Origin: Cristatella mucedo
Lineage: Eukaryota > Bryozoa > Phylactolaemata > Cristatellidae
DNA length: 64,000 nucleotides
NCBI GenBank assembly: GCA_009760855.2
Contig: WPIO01000020.1
Span: 1,620,501-1,684,500 of the forward strand
Direction of reading: 5' to 3'
The translations under genes were made by a program, and so were the position numbers. Below are positions 33,690 to 44,790 of the stretch, piece by piece (positions within the stretch are counted from its first letter, which is position 1; each line of letters starts with the position of its first letter). Below the pieces are notes generated by a model, which saw only the letters and a list, made by a program, of their open reading frames with translations, did not search any database and was not told the DNA's origin.

Positions 33690-34093
33690 TTACAGCTTTC
33701 TGTTTACTCATACCTCGTACAAATCTCAAATCCTTTGGAAACCACGCCTTTAGGTCGTATGCTCCCAAAACCTGGAACTCACTTCCGGCTTGCGTCACTA
33801 CAGCTCCTGACTTGTCCACATTTAAAAAGAAACTAAAAACGCATCTATTTATAACAGCATTTAGTGGGTCCCTGTGATTCGTCTTTTTATGTGCCTGTGT
33901 GTGCTGACACTGTGCATGCTGCCACTAACCAAACGTGCATGCTGACCCTTACTTAACCATGTTATTCTTGTTGTTAATTGAGCATCCTTCCACTAACCAT
34001 TCAATCGCGCGTCCTTTGCAGCAAATGTAGTAAAGTGCCTAGAAAGAGATTGAGTTCTCTGAGGGTGCTATATCAAACGCATTATTATTATTA
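33690..34093 (+). mobile_element. LINE-A copy, C-terminal coding end and 3' UTR
   Basis: The plus frame gives SFGNHAFRSYAPKTWNSLPA then TTAPDLSTFKKKLKTHLF, the conserved end of ORF2 in L2-type elements. The full 3' UTR and the double stem-loop follow, then (ATT)n at 34080-34093. Confidence 0.85.
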
Positions 34094-34621
34094 TAGTTTT
34101 ATGAGCATGCAATCATTGTTTACTCTTTAAACCTGGGTATACTTACAAGTCACTCTACTGGATCTAACAGTGCGTGTAACGACTTTTTATTGTCACTAGT
34201 GGTACCCAGTGTCCACGCAGAAAGAAAGGGGTGACAGGGTGCGTTGATCACTTGAAGTTCCTTTGGGTAGCGCCAAAAATGATGCATGCCGTACCAATTA
34301 GGTCTAACTAGCGAAAGAAGGACAAGCTATGCGAACTCAGCCATACAGCCGTTGGATGCGCTCGCTCAGTCGAGCGTGCACAATCTAGGATTCCTTATCG
34401 CAAGCTTGAGCTGCCACATACAAGATCAGGACTGACTGTCTATCAACTGGCACATAAGGACTACTGCATGTCGTACCAGTCCATACTGGCTATGGCTGAA
34501 TGTAGCTTGTACAAGATCACAGTGAAATCGCAGATGAACAATGCAGTCACGCAGATGCTAACCATCAGCCATCTACCGAACCCACATCAGCAATTTTCCA
34601 AATCTCCCTTACTATCTAGCA

Positions 34622-35138
34622 CAGAGGTCGGCAAAGGTTTCGGACTACTAGGCCATTTCAGGTCAAGAAGGCACATTAGGACAGAAGAAACTTCGCCCAC
34701 TCCGCCTGCCCGCTGGATTGGGCGTGGCCAGATGAACAAAAACAATAAGCCACAACTGACGCATAGACACGCACAGCAATTATAGGGGGAGACATTTATT
34801 ATCCTTACCCGGCCACGCGCTCCTGTTCATACAAGCGCCTGATATCAGTTCTAAAAATAAACCTGGGCGACAGTTTGAACTGCAAACGGGCAAGAAATGA
34901 AGGGGAACAAAACCTCGTCAATTCAATTACTAACCACTCGATCGTGCTTCTTTTGCAGCAAATTTAAAGTGCCTAGAAAGAGATTGAGTTCTCTCCAGGG
35001 CGCTGTCATATGCATTATTATTATTGTAATTATTAATTAGGCCGGATCCAACTATACATAAATTTGGTTGGCATTAGGCCGGACTGGAGTGCTAGCTATG
35101 GAATATCTGGCATAAAGGCCGGATTTTGCCGACCTCTG
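34622..35138. mobile_element. hAT-type MITE, copy 1, nested in LINE-A
   Basis: Terminal inverted repeats CAGAGGTCGGCAAA (34622) and TTTTGCCGACCTCTG (ending 35138). There is no coding capacity. The flanks are poor as a target duplication (ATCTAGCA and ACCTAGTC, 5 of 8). Internal blocks match the copy at 57669-58070: AATTAGGCCGGATCCAA and GGCCGGACTGGAGT. A LINE-A tail (34925-35035) is inserted inside it. Confidence 0.85.
34925..35035 (+). mobile_element. LINE-A 3' tail inserted in the MITE
   Basis: CTAACCACTCGATCGTGCTT, TTTGCAGCAAATTTAAAGTG, CCTAGAAAGAGATTGAG and an (ATT)n tail. It falls exactly where the second MITE copy has uninterrupted sequence (GTCAATTAGGCCGG). Confidence 0.85.
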
Positions 35139-35896
35139 ACCTAGTCGATCGTTTTCTAGCCTCTTTCTAAGCAATACAGACCGTATCATAAAGTTCTGAT
35201 CTCCCAGCTGGACTACTCATCCTCGGCTCCTTACTTCAAGTCCGCCGCTAGTGACCTCATCTCGAAAATCAGCTCCCAGTCGAGGTAGACCACTAGCCCT
35301 CTAGACCACTGTATACTATTATATCACCGGTATATGTCTAGATAGATTTTCTGCTGTCCAGCATAACTGAATACGTTGTAAGACGCCTCAGAACGTGAAT
35401 CTGCATCCTCCCATGAAGCTGTTTTCACATAACTCTTCAAGAATTCTTCCTTAGAAAACGGAAACAAACTCAGTTTACGCCCAGTCTTCCTAACCATTCC
35501 TACCAAAGACTCTACAAGGAGTTGTGGCAGGCAAGCTAGAACTTTTATCTCAACTCCAAACCTAGGAAGTTCGCTGCAGTCAGGTTTCACAGCAAATCAC
35601 TCTTCCGATTAAGCATTGCCACCAGTTTATATCTAGATTTCTGGGAACGCTAACTAAAGGAGTATCCACACAAGTTCTGCTGGATCTCTCGGCAGAATGT
35701 GATACCTTTGATCACCAAAATCCTCTTGAAAACCTTAAATTAGGCCGAGGTATTAATTGCATCTAACTGCAATGATTAAACTCAATGGGATATTAAAAAG
35801 CGTTGATCTCAGCTGCCTACAGCCATCAGGCGACCCGTTAAACTCTTGCCCAGCAGGTCTTAGCTGTATCCGTTTCCATATTCGAAGCTCGTTATG

Positions 35897-36260
35897 GATT
35901 ATAATAATAATACACTTAATATAGCGCCATAAAAGAACTCAGTCTTTTTCTAGGTACTTTTCATTGGCTTCAATTTAAGGAAAATCCTGCAACGGTCAGA
36001 AAATGCGAGCCATGCTAGGTGAACTGGAAGCCAGTTAACAACTTGAAACTTGCTTAGAGCTCTAAAACTTGCAGCACACGGTGCTGCTTTTGTGATGTCC
36101 ATCATATTCCCAATATTCATCAGTAAGAGGATGTAGTTTATTTATGCAAATACACCAGCACTTCATTAGGCCTTGGCCTAATGGTTTAGCAGTCGAATAG
36201 CAGATGCGGCAACTGAAGGTAGTGAGAAACCAATGAGTTACGGCTCACTAGAACCAGAAC
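35897..36260 (-). mobile_element. LINE-A copy, 3' end and a little coding sequence
   Basis: Begins with a minus-strand (ATT)n tail and the terminal stem-loop (AGTACCTAGAAAAAGACTGA). It then matches the LINE-A minus-strand region of 19640-20100, including AACTGGAAGCCAGTTAAC and GATGCGGCAACTG. The inner limit is approximate. Confidence 0.65.
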
Positions 36261-36789
36261 CAGACAGAATGTTGGTGGCACGCCTTGAATGTACAAGTGA
36301 AGCTAAATAGCACTGCTGCTGGATTGCATAGTCAGTGTAGTAGTGCAAGGGTGCAATTAGTTAAACGAGTCGCGACTTACACAAAACTTAAGGATTTATT
36401 CAGAGGGCTGAGTGAATTCTGGGGGCGCACGTAGTCGTGAATTTGCTGTTCCATTCGTTAATGAACTAAACGCAGCAGTTGAAACGTTCTGCACCCATGT
36501 GCACCCAACGGCTTAGCGTGCGGCACTGTTTGGATTGAAGTCGGATGTGTAGCTCGATGCACTAGGTGAAGTCATCATTTATAGGGCGCTTTATCACGTG
36601 TGTTATTATTATTATTAATGCCAACGACTTGGAATGGTGGGGTGAAAGGAAGACAGAGGAAAGAGGAGCGTCTAGCAGCCCGGATAGCGGAAGAGGGTGA
36701 ATAAGGAGCAGACATTTAGGCGTCAGCCAAACAACTGACTGGCTGAAAGCGGCTGGGCTGAGGGTGGCCATCGTTTGCGTCGTTAGCTA

Positions 36790-38400
36790 AGCCTGCTAGC
36801 TGATTAACGGACTGTATGTGTGTCAAGCCACAGACTGAGAGCCGGAACGTCGGCGGCAGCATCGGCTGCATACAAACGTACGCTTAGGTTGAGCGGCCGG
36901 CAGCCGCTCCAGCACTCCCATTTCTCAGTGCAGCATTCGATTCAGCGTCAATCCCAGGCGCGCTCTCTACAGGGCTGGCTCAACGGTGTATCGCGACGAT
37001 GCAAAAGAAACACGCTACGGGCAGCCGTCGGAGTTGCACGTCACAGCGGGAAAACATCGCCAATTACCCGGTCCAGCTTGCGAGTTGCACCTCGAGACAT
37101 TCGACGAAAGAGGCTCCCTCTAGACTCGCTCGGCCGTCTCGCTGCGGAGCGCCTTACGCCCTCGGTCGTTCCACTCGCAGCAGGTGTTGAAGTTTCGTGC
37201 GCGTACCCGTTCGCTAGAGCCTGCCGAAAGAATAGCGCAGGCGGAGAGCCAGCGCCTCGTTTGCTAATCGATTTAACCGGCTTTTCTTGGCCCTGCGACG
37301 TAGGGCCGCCCGCCGCGACTGCGTCAACGAGCCAATCGCTGCGTCCCAGGAGTGCCGCGTCGAGCGTCGCCAGTCCGCGAGTGCTTGGAAAAGAGCTTCG
37401 GCGGAAGGTCTCGGAGGAGGCGGGGCGAGAGTAAAAGTGCTCCTGACGTTCGCCGCTGCCGCCGCCAGCGGCTTCGCAGCATCCGCCGAGCAGCGAGCGG
37501 CTATTTGCCGGCGCAGCAGAAGCGACTGCCGCATCTGGATCGCCGTGACCGGAACAGGGACATATCCTGTATCCGGATATGCAATTATTAATATTATTAT
37601 CCGAATGCCTTATTAATATTATTATTATTATTACACAGAACCAAGGAGCCCGTAAGATCTTTAATCAGTCACGATCTTAAGTAGCTCCTTACCATGGACA
37701 ACGATCAAGCACGGTGACGACACGCTGTGGAGGCGCTGCTATTCTGAACATGACTTTTAAACCCATGCCGCAGGCACGCGAAAGACCAAAACGAGCACCC
37801 GACGATTTTCCGCACTATTGGGCACCGCTTGCTAAGAGAGCGAAGTCGCTTGACAGGGGGCAATCCAAATAGCGTCTCCCGCCGGACGTGGGAGGCATCA
37901 GTAGACGCGCCCTGCCGTAGTCCTCCGCCGCTGAGCAGACGGTGCAGTTGCAGGGCTACGACCTCCTGCCGCCTTTAGCGACACTTCTCGACATCATCAA
38001 CCGTCGACGAGGTAGCCAGGCAAGAGCGCGCGCGCAGAGGCAAGAAATCCTCGCCTCGGCGGTCGCTTTCTTCTCGCTTTCCGCAGCGCGAAAATGTCGC
38101 AGGCAATGTCGCAGGCAAAATGTCGCAGGCAGCGCATGCGTGCGTGCAGCGCCTGCTCGTACTCGAGCACGCAGCAGGCTTACCTCTAGACGAGCGAGAC
38201 ATGTTTCAGCTGCAGCTGCTGCGAGCGTAGCGGCGTCACTTCGTTCTGCAAGCGGCGCCACTTGGCTCGACTCTCGGTCCCAGCAAACAGGGCGTGGCCG
38301 GCAGGGCTTTTTCGTTTGGAGGCTAAACCACTTCGAAATGTTCCCGGAAATGCTATTTAACCACCGTAACGAACTTCCATTTTAACTCTTGGCGGAATTT
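36790..38400. other. GC-rich, CpG-rich island without a recognisable gene
   Basis: A second island with open frames on both strands, the longest on plus at 36820-37434 (204 codons). Codon content is Arg/Ser/Ala-rich as expected of GC-rich DNA, and no domain is recognised. AT-rich ATT repeats at 37585-37632 divide it in two. It could hold a promoter or a first exon. Confidence 0.4.
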
Positions 38401-39120
38401 CAAACGCTCCCTCGAGCTGAAAGCTCATCTCTTGTGAAATCTTCGTAAAGCCCATAGTTCCATGGCGAACGTACTTCACCCGGAAGCCTCACTCGACGGA
38501 AATGGAAAAACGGAAGTCGTACCCCGATTTGAAGGGCAAAAGGTCGGGCACGACGCAGCTTATCTAAACTAAATTGATTCATCTCCTTGTCAGCTCTGAA
38601 ATGGAGCCTCCCAAAAATATAAGGCACCTCGCTCTGGAGACCAACGCAGAGCGTGCAGGCGTGATGCTCTTGCAGCCGCTTTCGCTGTCACGAGAAGTGA
38701 AGGGAAAAGGTGGCCGACGCCTCTGAAGAAGCGTCTCGAATTTATGCAGCCGACCCTTGAGAGCAGCATCCTCTGTATAGACTTCATATTCGATAGTTTG
38801 AGTTGCCTTTTAACCCTCTCCATTGAATTGCACTACGTTCTTAAGCCCTTTAACCCTCTCTGTGAAATCGTGGCGCTAAACCGGAAGGAGTTTTAAGTTG
38901 TAGAGTTTTAGGCCTGGGTGGCCGAAGTGCTCTCAGTAGATATACTGCTCATTCGGCCGCAACGGTGGGTCAATGCTAGAGCCCCAGGAACGCAGCCGGC
39001 CTGCAACACGGCAACACTTTTAAGGGAATCTTCGAGGTTAGTAGTCTTCGTAGGTTGCTGCTGTTTAGCAGCCCGCGGGGCTGATTTAAAAAGTTGGATT
39101 ACCCCTCCAATTCTCAATCG
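38401..39120. other. No recognisable gene
   Basis: Mixed-composition DNA with short frames only. A near-repeat CCCTTTAACCCTCTC occurs near 38811 and 38847. Confidence 0.35.
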
Positions 39121-39125
39121 GAGGC

Positions 39126-39306
39126 CTAAATCCTAAATCCTATTCCTAAATCCTATTCCTAAATCCTATTCCTAAATCCTATTCCGAAATCCTATTCCTA
39201 AATCCTATTCCTAAATCCTATTCCTAAATCCTATTCCTAAATCCTATTCCTAAATCCTATTCCTAAATCCTAATCCTAAATCCTAATCCTAATCCTAAAT
39301 CCTAAA
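39126..39306. repeat. 13-bp minisatellite, about 13 units
   Basis: Units of CCTATTCCTAAAT repeated head to tail with very few changes. A shorter CCTAAT/CCTAAAT variant lies at the right end. On the minus strand the unit is ATTTAGGAATAGG. Confidence 0.95.
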
Positions 39307-40330
39307 GAGAGACCAACTTGGAGCTGGAGCTCCGAAAGGGGCCGAGCCTGCGAACGCTTTTGCCTCTGCCAAGGGTCGCGGCCACTCACACTTCACGAAC
39401 CGGGTCGTAGTTTCGAGTACTGCTGGAAGCGATCCTTTATTGCCCAGTGCAAGGTGCGGAGCGATGGCCACTGGGGCTCTTCTGTCGCGACATATGAACG
39501 CTAGGCTGCTTGATCAGCTAGCCTTGACTTTTACTTCACATCACTTTTGAGCATTCTTCGGAGGCCTGACCGTCGCCTCCGGATACGGATAGTGACCCTT
39601 CGCTTCAAAGGTACGCCGCCGCGTATGCCTCTTTGGCCTGCTCTCCGTAAAGCTGTCTATCCTGCCTACCCCAACGCAGATAATAACTCGAGCGCCCACT
39701 GACTACTCCAGCGAGTGTTCCGCGCTGCCCTTGTACCTTCGCACGCACGATCGTCCGAGGCATCAGGATTCTGCACAAAAGGAGGCGAGGCCAGAGCTGA
39801 GGCGCTGACCGTGCATGTCAGACGTCAGAGCGAGCGATTCTCGAAGCGTCGACGCGTTCGCTGACAGCCCATCGGACTGTCCTTTATAAATCTATCCGCT
39901 GTTAAGCAGCTCTTAGCCAAGGTCACCAAGATCGCCTCGATGCGATTCTTTGCTTTCTGTAACTTGATTATTCGATAGCCATTGACATTCGCAGACAATC
40001 GCATCAATCAAGACGAAAGAAAAAATAAGCTCTGTCACGGCCGTCCGAGTCGACCGTGTGCGAAAAACGGCGCTTCGCGGGCCGGGCGATGCTGATTGGT
40101 TAATTCAACTCGCGGCCTTCGCTGCAAGCTCCGAGGCTCCGCACTGCATACGGTGCATGTGCATACTGCATACACAAGCGAGCGCCGGTCAATACTTCTC
40201 AGACTTGCTATTGCCAGAAGTTTTCTAAATTATTTCAGTGCGTCAAGTTAGCATTCAATAAATAATCATAATCAACATGACTAGAGAGGGAACTACCAAG
40301 ACATTAGTACCCGTCCTCGTGCAATCAAGA
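39307..40330. other. No recognisable gene
   Basis: Moderately GC-rich DNA with short frames. Nothing recognisable by eye. Confidence 0.35.
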
Positions 40331-40411
40331 AAAGAGAGAGAGAGAGAGAGGCAGCCAGACATGGGCGGAGAGTGATATATATGTAAGAGGACAGAGCGAG
40401 AGAGAGAGAGA

Positions 40412-40460
<49 letters not shown>
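40331..40460. repeat. (GA)n microsatellite
   Basis: Two GA tracts (about 40333-40349 and 40399-40457) separated by unique sequence. The Ser/Leu-rich minus-strand frame across it is an artefact. Confidence 0.95.
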
Positions 40461-40519
40461 GCGGAGAGAGTGAATGAGTAAACGTCGAGGGAAGGACAGA
40501 GATTACTTGTATGACCGGT

Positions 40520-40600
40520 GCAATGTAATGTAATGAATTTCCATCCGTACCTTCACAAAGCCATAAAGACTGAATGGGCGCTACGCAGAAGAAATAACTA
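40520..40600 (-). mobile_element. LINE-B 3' end fragment
   Basis: The minus strand ends GGATGGAAATTCATTACATT and carries the TTTATGGCTTTGTGAAGGTA terminus of LINE-B. Confidence 0.75.
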
Positions 40601-40911
40601 AAGCCCAGAGTGTTGGAGTAAAATCCGTGGGCGCCGACCGACACGACAGCAGCAGTCACGCTAACAATGACCAGCTCGGATAAATTAGAGCTTAGAAATC
40701 GCGGCATGGAGCTTTTGAGTAAACATGGCCAACAACATTGAGCTTTCGAGCAGATAGCATCGCGAGCCAGCTTTCGGTGGTCGCTGGGGAGTTTGACCAT
40801 CGCAGTTTGTTCACCCCGTACGATCTTCGGGAGTGTGCGGACCGGAGGGCGCCAGAAGAACCAGCGGCAGCTCTCGGTCGGCTGAGGCAGTGGTGTTACA
40901 AGCAGCGCAGC

Positions 40912-40995
40912 GATAATGATATAACAATAATGCCCTTGATAAAGCGCCCTCAGAGAACTCAATCTCTGTCTAGGCACTTTACATTTGCTATGCAG
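40912..40995 (-). mobile_element. LINE-A 3' tail fragment
   Basis: The minus strand reads AAATGTAAAGTGCCTAGACA, GAGATTGAGTTCTCTGAGGG and CGCTTTATC, then a decayed ATT tail. Confidence 0.85.
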
Positions 40996-41289
40996 CCGAT
41001 ATCGGTCGGAGAAGATCGCTAAGCCGCTCTGGTTCCATCGGCATCTGAGCCCACGTTCAGATCTCGGGATAAGTAATATTGTACGCTCTTTTGTACTAAA
41101 TTTTCGTGTGGTTTTTTAAATTTCACATTAATTTTTCTACATTTGGGCACCCCTAACTCAAGCAATTTTACTTGTTGACGATTTTTTGATGAACAATGTC
41201 AATAAGGGAAGCTTGTGCTTACGGATTCTCAAAAACTGGATTTGTAAAGAGACAAATTTAATCCCAAATTTCTGGATCGCCGTCTAATC

Positions 41290-41575
41290 TTTGTGTATAT
41301 ATATATATATATATTTAGTTAGTTAGTTATTAATTTATTAATTAATTTATTATTTATTTATTCATTTATTTGTTTGTTTATTTATTTATTTATTTATGTA
41401 TAAATAGACATGCACGGGTCTATCACCTTTTTGAAAACAGAACGTGCGAAGACCACGTGCCATGCCATCGAGAGTAGAATATATTTGTCTCTAGCGGGTA
41501 ACGAACAAGAGCTTCTAATTTTTTGAGTCGGTGCTCTACCAATTGAGCTACTGAGACTCCGGTATAAAAACCAGA
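41290..41575 (-). mobile_element. SINE-C, tRNA-derived with AAAT-type tail
   Basis: The minus strand starts GGAGTCTCAGTAGCTCAATT, with an A box TAGCTCAATTGGTAGAGC and a B-box-like TGTTCGTTACC. About 110 bases of body follow, then an (AAAT)n/(TAAA)n tail in plus coordinates 41310-41400. The tRNA head is clearer than in SINE-A, but the anticodon arm does not fold cleanly, so it is a SINE rather than a tRNA gene. Confidence 0.7.
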
Positions 41576-41679
41576 GACTTTTAGCATAGGGCTTCAAAAA
41601 TTGGCTTTGATCACTCTCATGCTTGAGTCAAATCCCTCAGTATATAAAGTTTGGTCCTACATGCAAATACAAATGTAAA

Positions 41680-41702
41680 TATATATATATATGTATTGTA
41701 TA

Positions 41703-41793
<91 letters not shown>

Positions 41794-41804
41794 TGTGTGT
41801 GTGT
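41680..41804. repeat. (TA)n then (TG)n microsatellite
   Basis: ATATATAT at 41680-41714 followed by about 45 TG repeats to 41804 with one CTG interruption. Confidence 0.95.
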
Positions 41805-41809
41805 TGTCT

Positions 41810-41872
41810 TAGGGCTCAAGTTCTCTTAGGGCTTAGAGATTAAGTTTTCTTAGGGCGCTATATAAATAAATG
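41810..41872 (+). mobile_element. SINE-A 3' tail remnant, duplicated
   Basis: AGAGATTAAGTTTTCTTAGG, GCGCTATATAAATAAATG, preceded by a second partial copy (GCTCAAGTTCTCTTAGGGCT). Only the tail part of SINE-A is present. Confidence 0.6.
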
Positions 41873-41879
41873 TATTTTC

Positions 41880-42715
41880 ATTATTACATAAATTTGTATA
41901 TATATTTTGTAAGTGCTTGAGTGTGTACAGTATAAATATATAATGTGACTATGATCAGAATCCTCTTGCCCAAACATTTTCTCTTCTTTTGCTTATGCTG
42001 TGCCAATTCTGATTGGTCGAAATAAGGTGGCTAGCTCTACTAGCGAACTTACGATCAGAAAGCAGAAATGAACATGCGTTTCTATGCTACATTTGTACGA
42101 TCGCCTAAGAATTGTTCTACCAAAGAATGTGCGAATTAAAATAAATCCAGATTCAGCCATGGGAGAACGGTGAGTGACAACCTTCTGCCTACATCTGATG
42201 GTGTTAAGAATCTTACAATAACTAATGCTGAGGGTAAGTGCAGCTTTTCTCCATCTCTCTTTTAGTATGCATTACAGCTAGAACCGGCGGCTAAGCGGGG
42301 GAGGGGAGAGACAAATGCTGAGACAAAAGCCGAGCGACGAGACAGTGACAAGTCACAGGAGCCGCACATGCGTCGTACAGCTAATACGGAGTCGTTTGTT
42401 CATAGAGCTAGCTCACTTTCTGCTATAGGAACAGTGCCCATAGCAGGTTGCTAAAAACGGTCACCAGCGTCCGTTTATAATTACTCTACATTAAAAAAAA
42501 CATATTGACACATCATTTTAGCTTAGGGTATGGGATTTTGGGTTGAGTGCATAGGGATTGTGAGTTTTTGAGTTTACGCTTTAGAGTCTAGCGGTTAGAT
42601 TTTGTATTTATTTTTGCTTTGAGGTTTTTGGCTTAGAGTTTAGGCTTTAGAGTTTAGCATTTAGTGTTTTGATTTTAGCAGAAAAACCTAAGCAGAAAAG
42701 ATATCTCAAACGCGT
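41880..42715. other. Unassigned; degenerate TTTAG/TTAGGG-like stretch at 42515-42680
   Basis: The right part is rich in TTTAG, TTAGGG, TTTTGGG and GAGTTTAGG motifs without a fixed period. The left part has nothing recognisable. Confidence 0.4.
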
Positions 42716-43008
42716 TTATTTATCATACATATTAACAGAGGCTGGCAACCATTTTTGTAGCCTGCTATGGGCACAAGCATATTCTCGTTTGCATATATGA
42801 GCAGCGAGTGAGAGTGAATCAGCAGATGGAGACAAACCGTCATAATTGCGTAAAAGCTGTGGGGATGAGTTCAAAAGTGTAGAACCATGGCGAAAGTGTT
42901 TGTCACGACCAGCTAATGCAAAGCAAAGCTTATCAAAAGTAATCACGGGTGCCTGAAAGCACGAAGCGCCATGCCTTAGAGACGAAACTAATACAATAAT
43001 GTAATGTA
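42716..43008 (-). mobile_element. Diverged LINE ORF2 C-terminal fragment, LINE-B-like
   Basis: The minus frame reads ALAGRDKHFRHGSTLLNSSP then QLLRNYDGLSPSADSLSLAA. This resembles the RSFSSAGPRLWNSLP...YSPAADYG block of LINE-B. A TAATGTAATG motif lies near 42998. Confidence 0.5.
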
Positions 43009-43204
43009 ATGGACAATAACTCACTGCACGTTCTCAACAAGATCACACCTCGACCCACAATGTGTTTGACGCTATTTTTGACCGGATATTGTTCGACCAC
43101 CACCCCCCCCCCCCGAGCCACATGTCAGTTTTTTTTTAATGTGATGGAAACTGACTCACGAGGCTGTGAGCGAAGTGTGGGCGGAGGCTCAACAAGGGAT
43201 CGGG

Positions 43205-43388
43205 CTGCTTAAGCAGCCGCAGGCTCTCAGGCCTTCGAGACGGGCGAACAATGGCTCTCAGCGGATGACCCGGCAGTCTGGCACAAATCCGTGCATTTGC
43301 GGCATCTGTAGGGACATCCATCTATTGCATATTATCTTCCGCCAGCTGTCGGACGGGTTCGGAACGAGCGATGGCTCGACAGTGCAAA
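43205..43388 (-). repeat. Dispersed repeat R1, copy 2
   Basis: The reverse complement begins GCACTGTCGAGCCATCGCTC and is alignable by eye with 33261-33445 at perhaps 70% identity. Confidence 0.55.
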
Positions 43389-43399
43389 AGCAATGCATG

Positions 43400-44634
43400 C
43401 ATGGGATATAAGGGCTGCCGAAGGAGTCGGAGGTGAAGGGAGTAGATCTGTGGATCCCTCGACGCCGACAGCCGACTCGAGTGCGTAGACTGGGGTTGGC
43501 CGGCCCGCTTTCTGATAATAAAGTGCTTGGTGTTGGGAGTCAGGAGACTTGCAGATCGGTCGTGCTACTTAGCAAGACGACAGTTTGTGCGGAGGGCTGT
43601 CACACCCCGTCTTCTGGCTCAATGTAGCCCGGACGTAGGGAGCCCAGCGGAGGGCTGTCACAGCTGGTGGCTCAGCGGTAGGATCTTGGACGGTCTCTCC
43701 CCGGCCTCTCTGCACGCACGGTGAGTACACGCTTGGCAAGGGCGGTGCATGCCAAGGCACTCTGGTCTGAATCACCAAGGAATGCCGAGCATGGACACTT
43801 TGAAAGAGAATCGGAGCCCCGTGAGCCGCGGTAATCGTTCGTGGAGCTTCAAGGGGGACCGGCAATGGGAAATGGGAGGAGTGAAAAGAACGCAAGGAGC
43901 GGAAGCAGCAATGACAGCAACGAGAGGACCAGAAGCGAAGACGTGAGGCAGAGCGAAAGGAGCGAGAGAGCTGTCACAACAATTCGGGCGGCAATCTTTG
44001 GAGCCGACACGAGAAATAGACCTGGCGCACAACGACGCGCAGCGGCGAGGGCTGTGGGCTATTCGCTAAGGCGACCGATCAATCTTTGCGTCAGACTTGC
44101 GGGTATTAGCTATTCTGCGGTGGGCGAAGCTGAGCGGCAGCCAAAATTTCTTAACCCTAAGCGGCCCTCGAGGGCAGGACATCGTCCACACAAACCGCCG
44201 AGCTAAATTTTCTGTGAGGACAAAATCTGTCTGAGGCGTTGTCTGTGTCCATCAAACAGAGCCAAAGCAATCTCTAAATTGCTCCGAGCTTACACACCGT
44301 ACTTTCTCTCTATTTTAGGATAACCTGTTGCGGTCAAATATCACAGGCACGCATGCGCCTCCAAGTCATTAATTTTAAACTTTGCAGGTAAAATTGGAAC
44401 TACCTTAAATAGATGACATTCGCGAAACTAGCTGCAGACAGACCGGGATATTTTGAGTAAACAGTAGGAAATTCCGCTGAAATCGGCGGCGTAGTTTAAG
44501 CGGGTTTGGCCGCAAAGTTCAATGATAATTCGACAGAAATCGCTTGCCACGCCCGGCCCGTATAGCTGCGAGAGGGGCATAGCTAAATACATGTCCTATA
44601 TGCTGCACTTTTAGTCAGTTTTTACGACGATAGG
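43400..44634. other. No recognisable gene
   Basis: GC-moderate to AT-rich DNA. The plus-strand frame at 43841-44206 (121 codons) is Arg/Ser/Glu-rich and overlaps a minus-strand frame. No domain is recognised. Confidence 0.35.
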
Positions 44635-44790
44635 TCGAGGTCATCACGGTCTTTATGGTATCATGGCTTCAAACTTGATGCAGAGACTATTTCAGCGACT
44701 TACCCTCACTCTGTCGAGGTCATCACGGTCTTTACGGTAACATGGCTTCGAACTTGATGCAGAGACTATTTCAGCGACTTACCCTCACTC
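44635..44790. repeat. 79-bp tandem duplication next to SINE-B
   Basis: Units 44635-44713 and 44714-44790 share TCGAGGTCATCACGGTCTTT through CAGCGACTTACCCTCACTC with about three differences. The second unit ends at the SINE-B head. Confidence 0.92.

Larger units (their letters stand above)
34420..35880 (+). mobile_element. LINE-A copy split by a hAT MITE
   Basis: Upstream of the MITE, at 34420-34620, the frame reads DYCMSYQSILAMAECSLYK, the LINE-A linker also seen at 20.9 kb. After the MITE, sequence resumes at 35139 with a DRFLASF-like linker, an RT start region (SLRPVFLTIPTKDST at about 35475) and QVLLDLSAECDTFDHQNP at about 35675-35730. All frames are broken. The minus-strand frame at 35324-35590 is a shadow of this copy. 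Confidence 0.7.

Noticed and set aside
35324-35590. 88-residue minus-strand frame that looks protein-like
   Set aside because: The opposite strand here encodes LINE-A reverse transcriptase remnants (SLRPVFLTIPTKDST), so this is a shadow.
39126-39306. Telomeric array or CRISPR-like array
   Set aside because: Units are contiguous 13-mers without spacers and are not TTAGGG.
41500-41575. tRNA gene on the minus strand
   Set aside because: The D-arm is good but the anticodon arm is not, and an AAAT tail follows, so SINE-C is the better reading.
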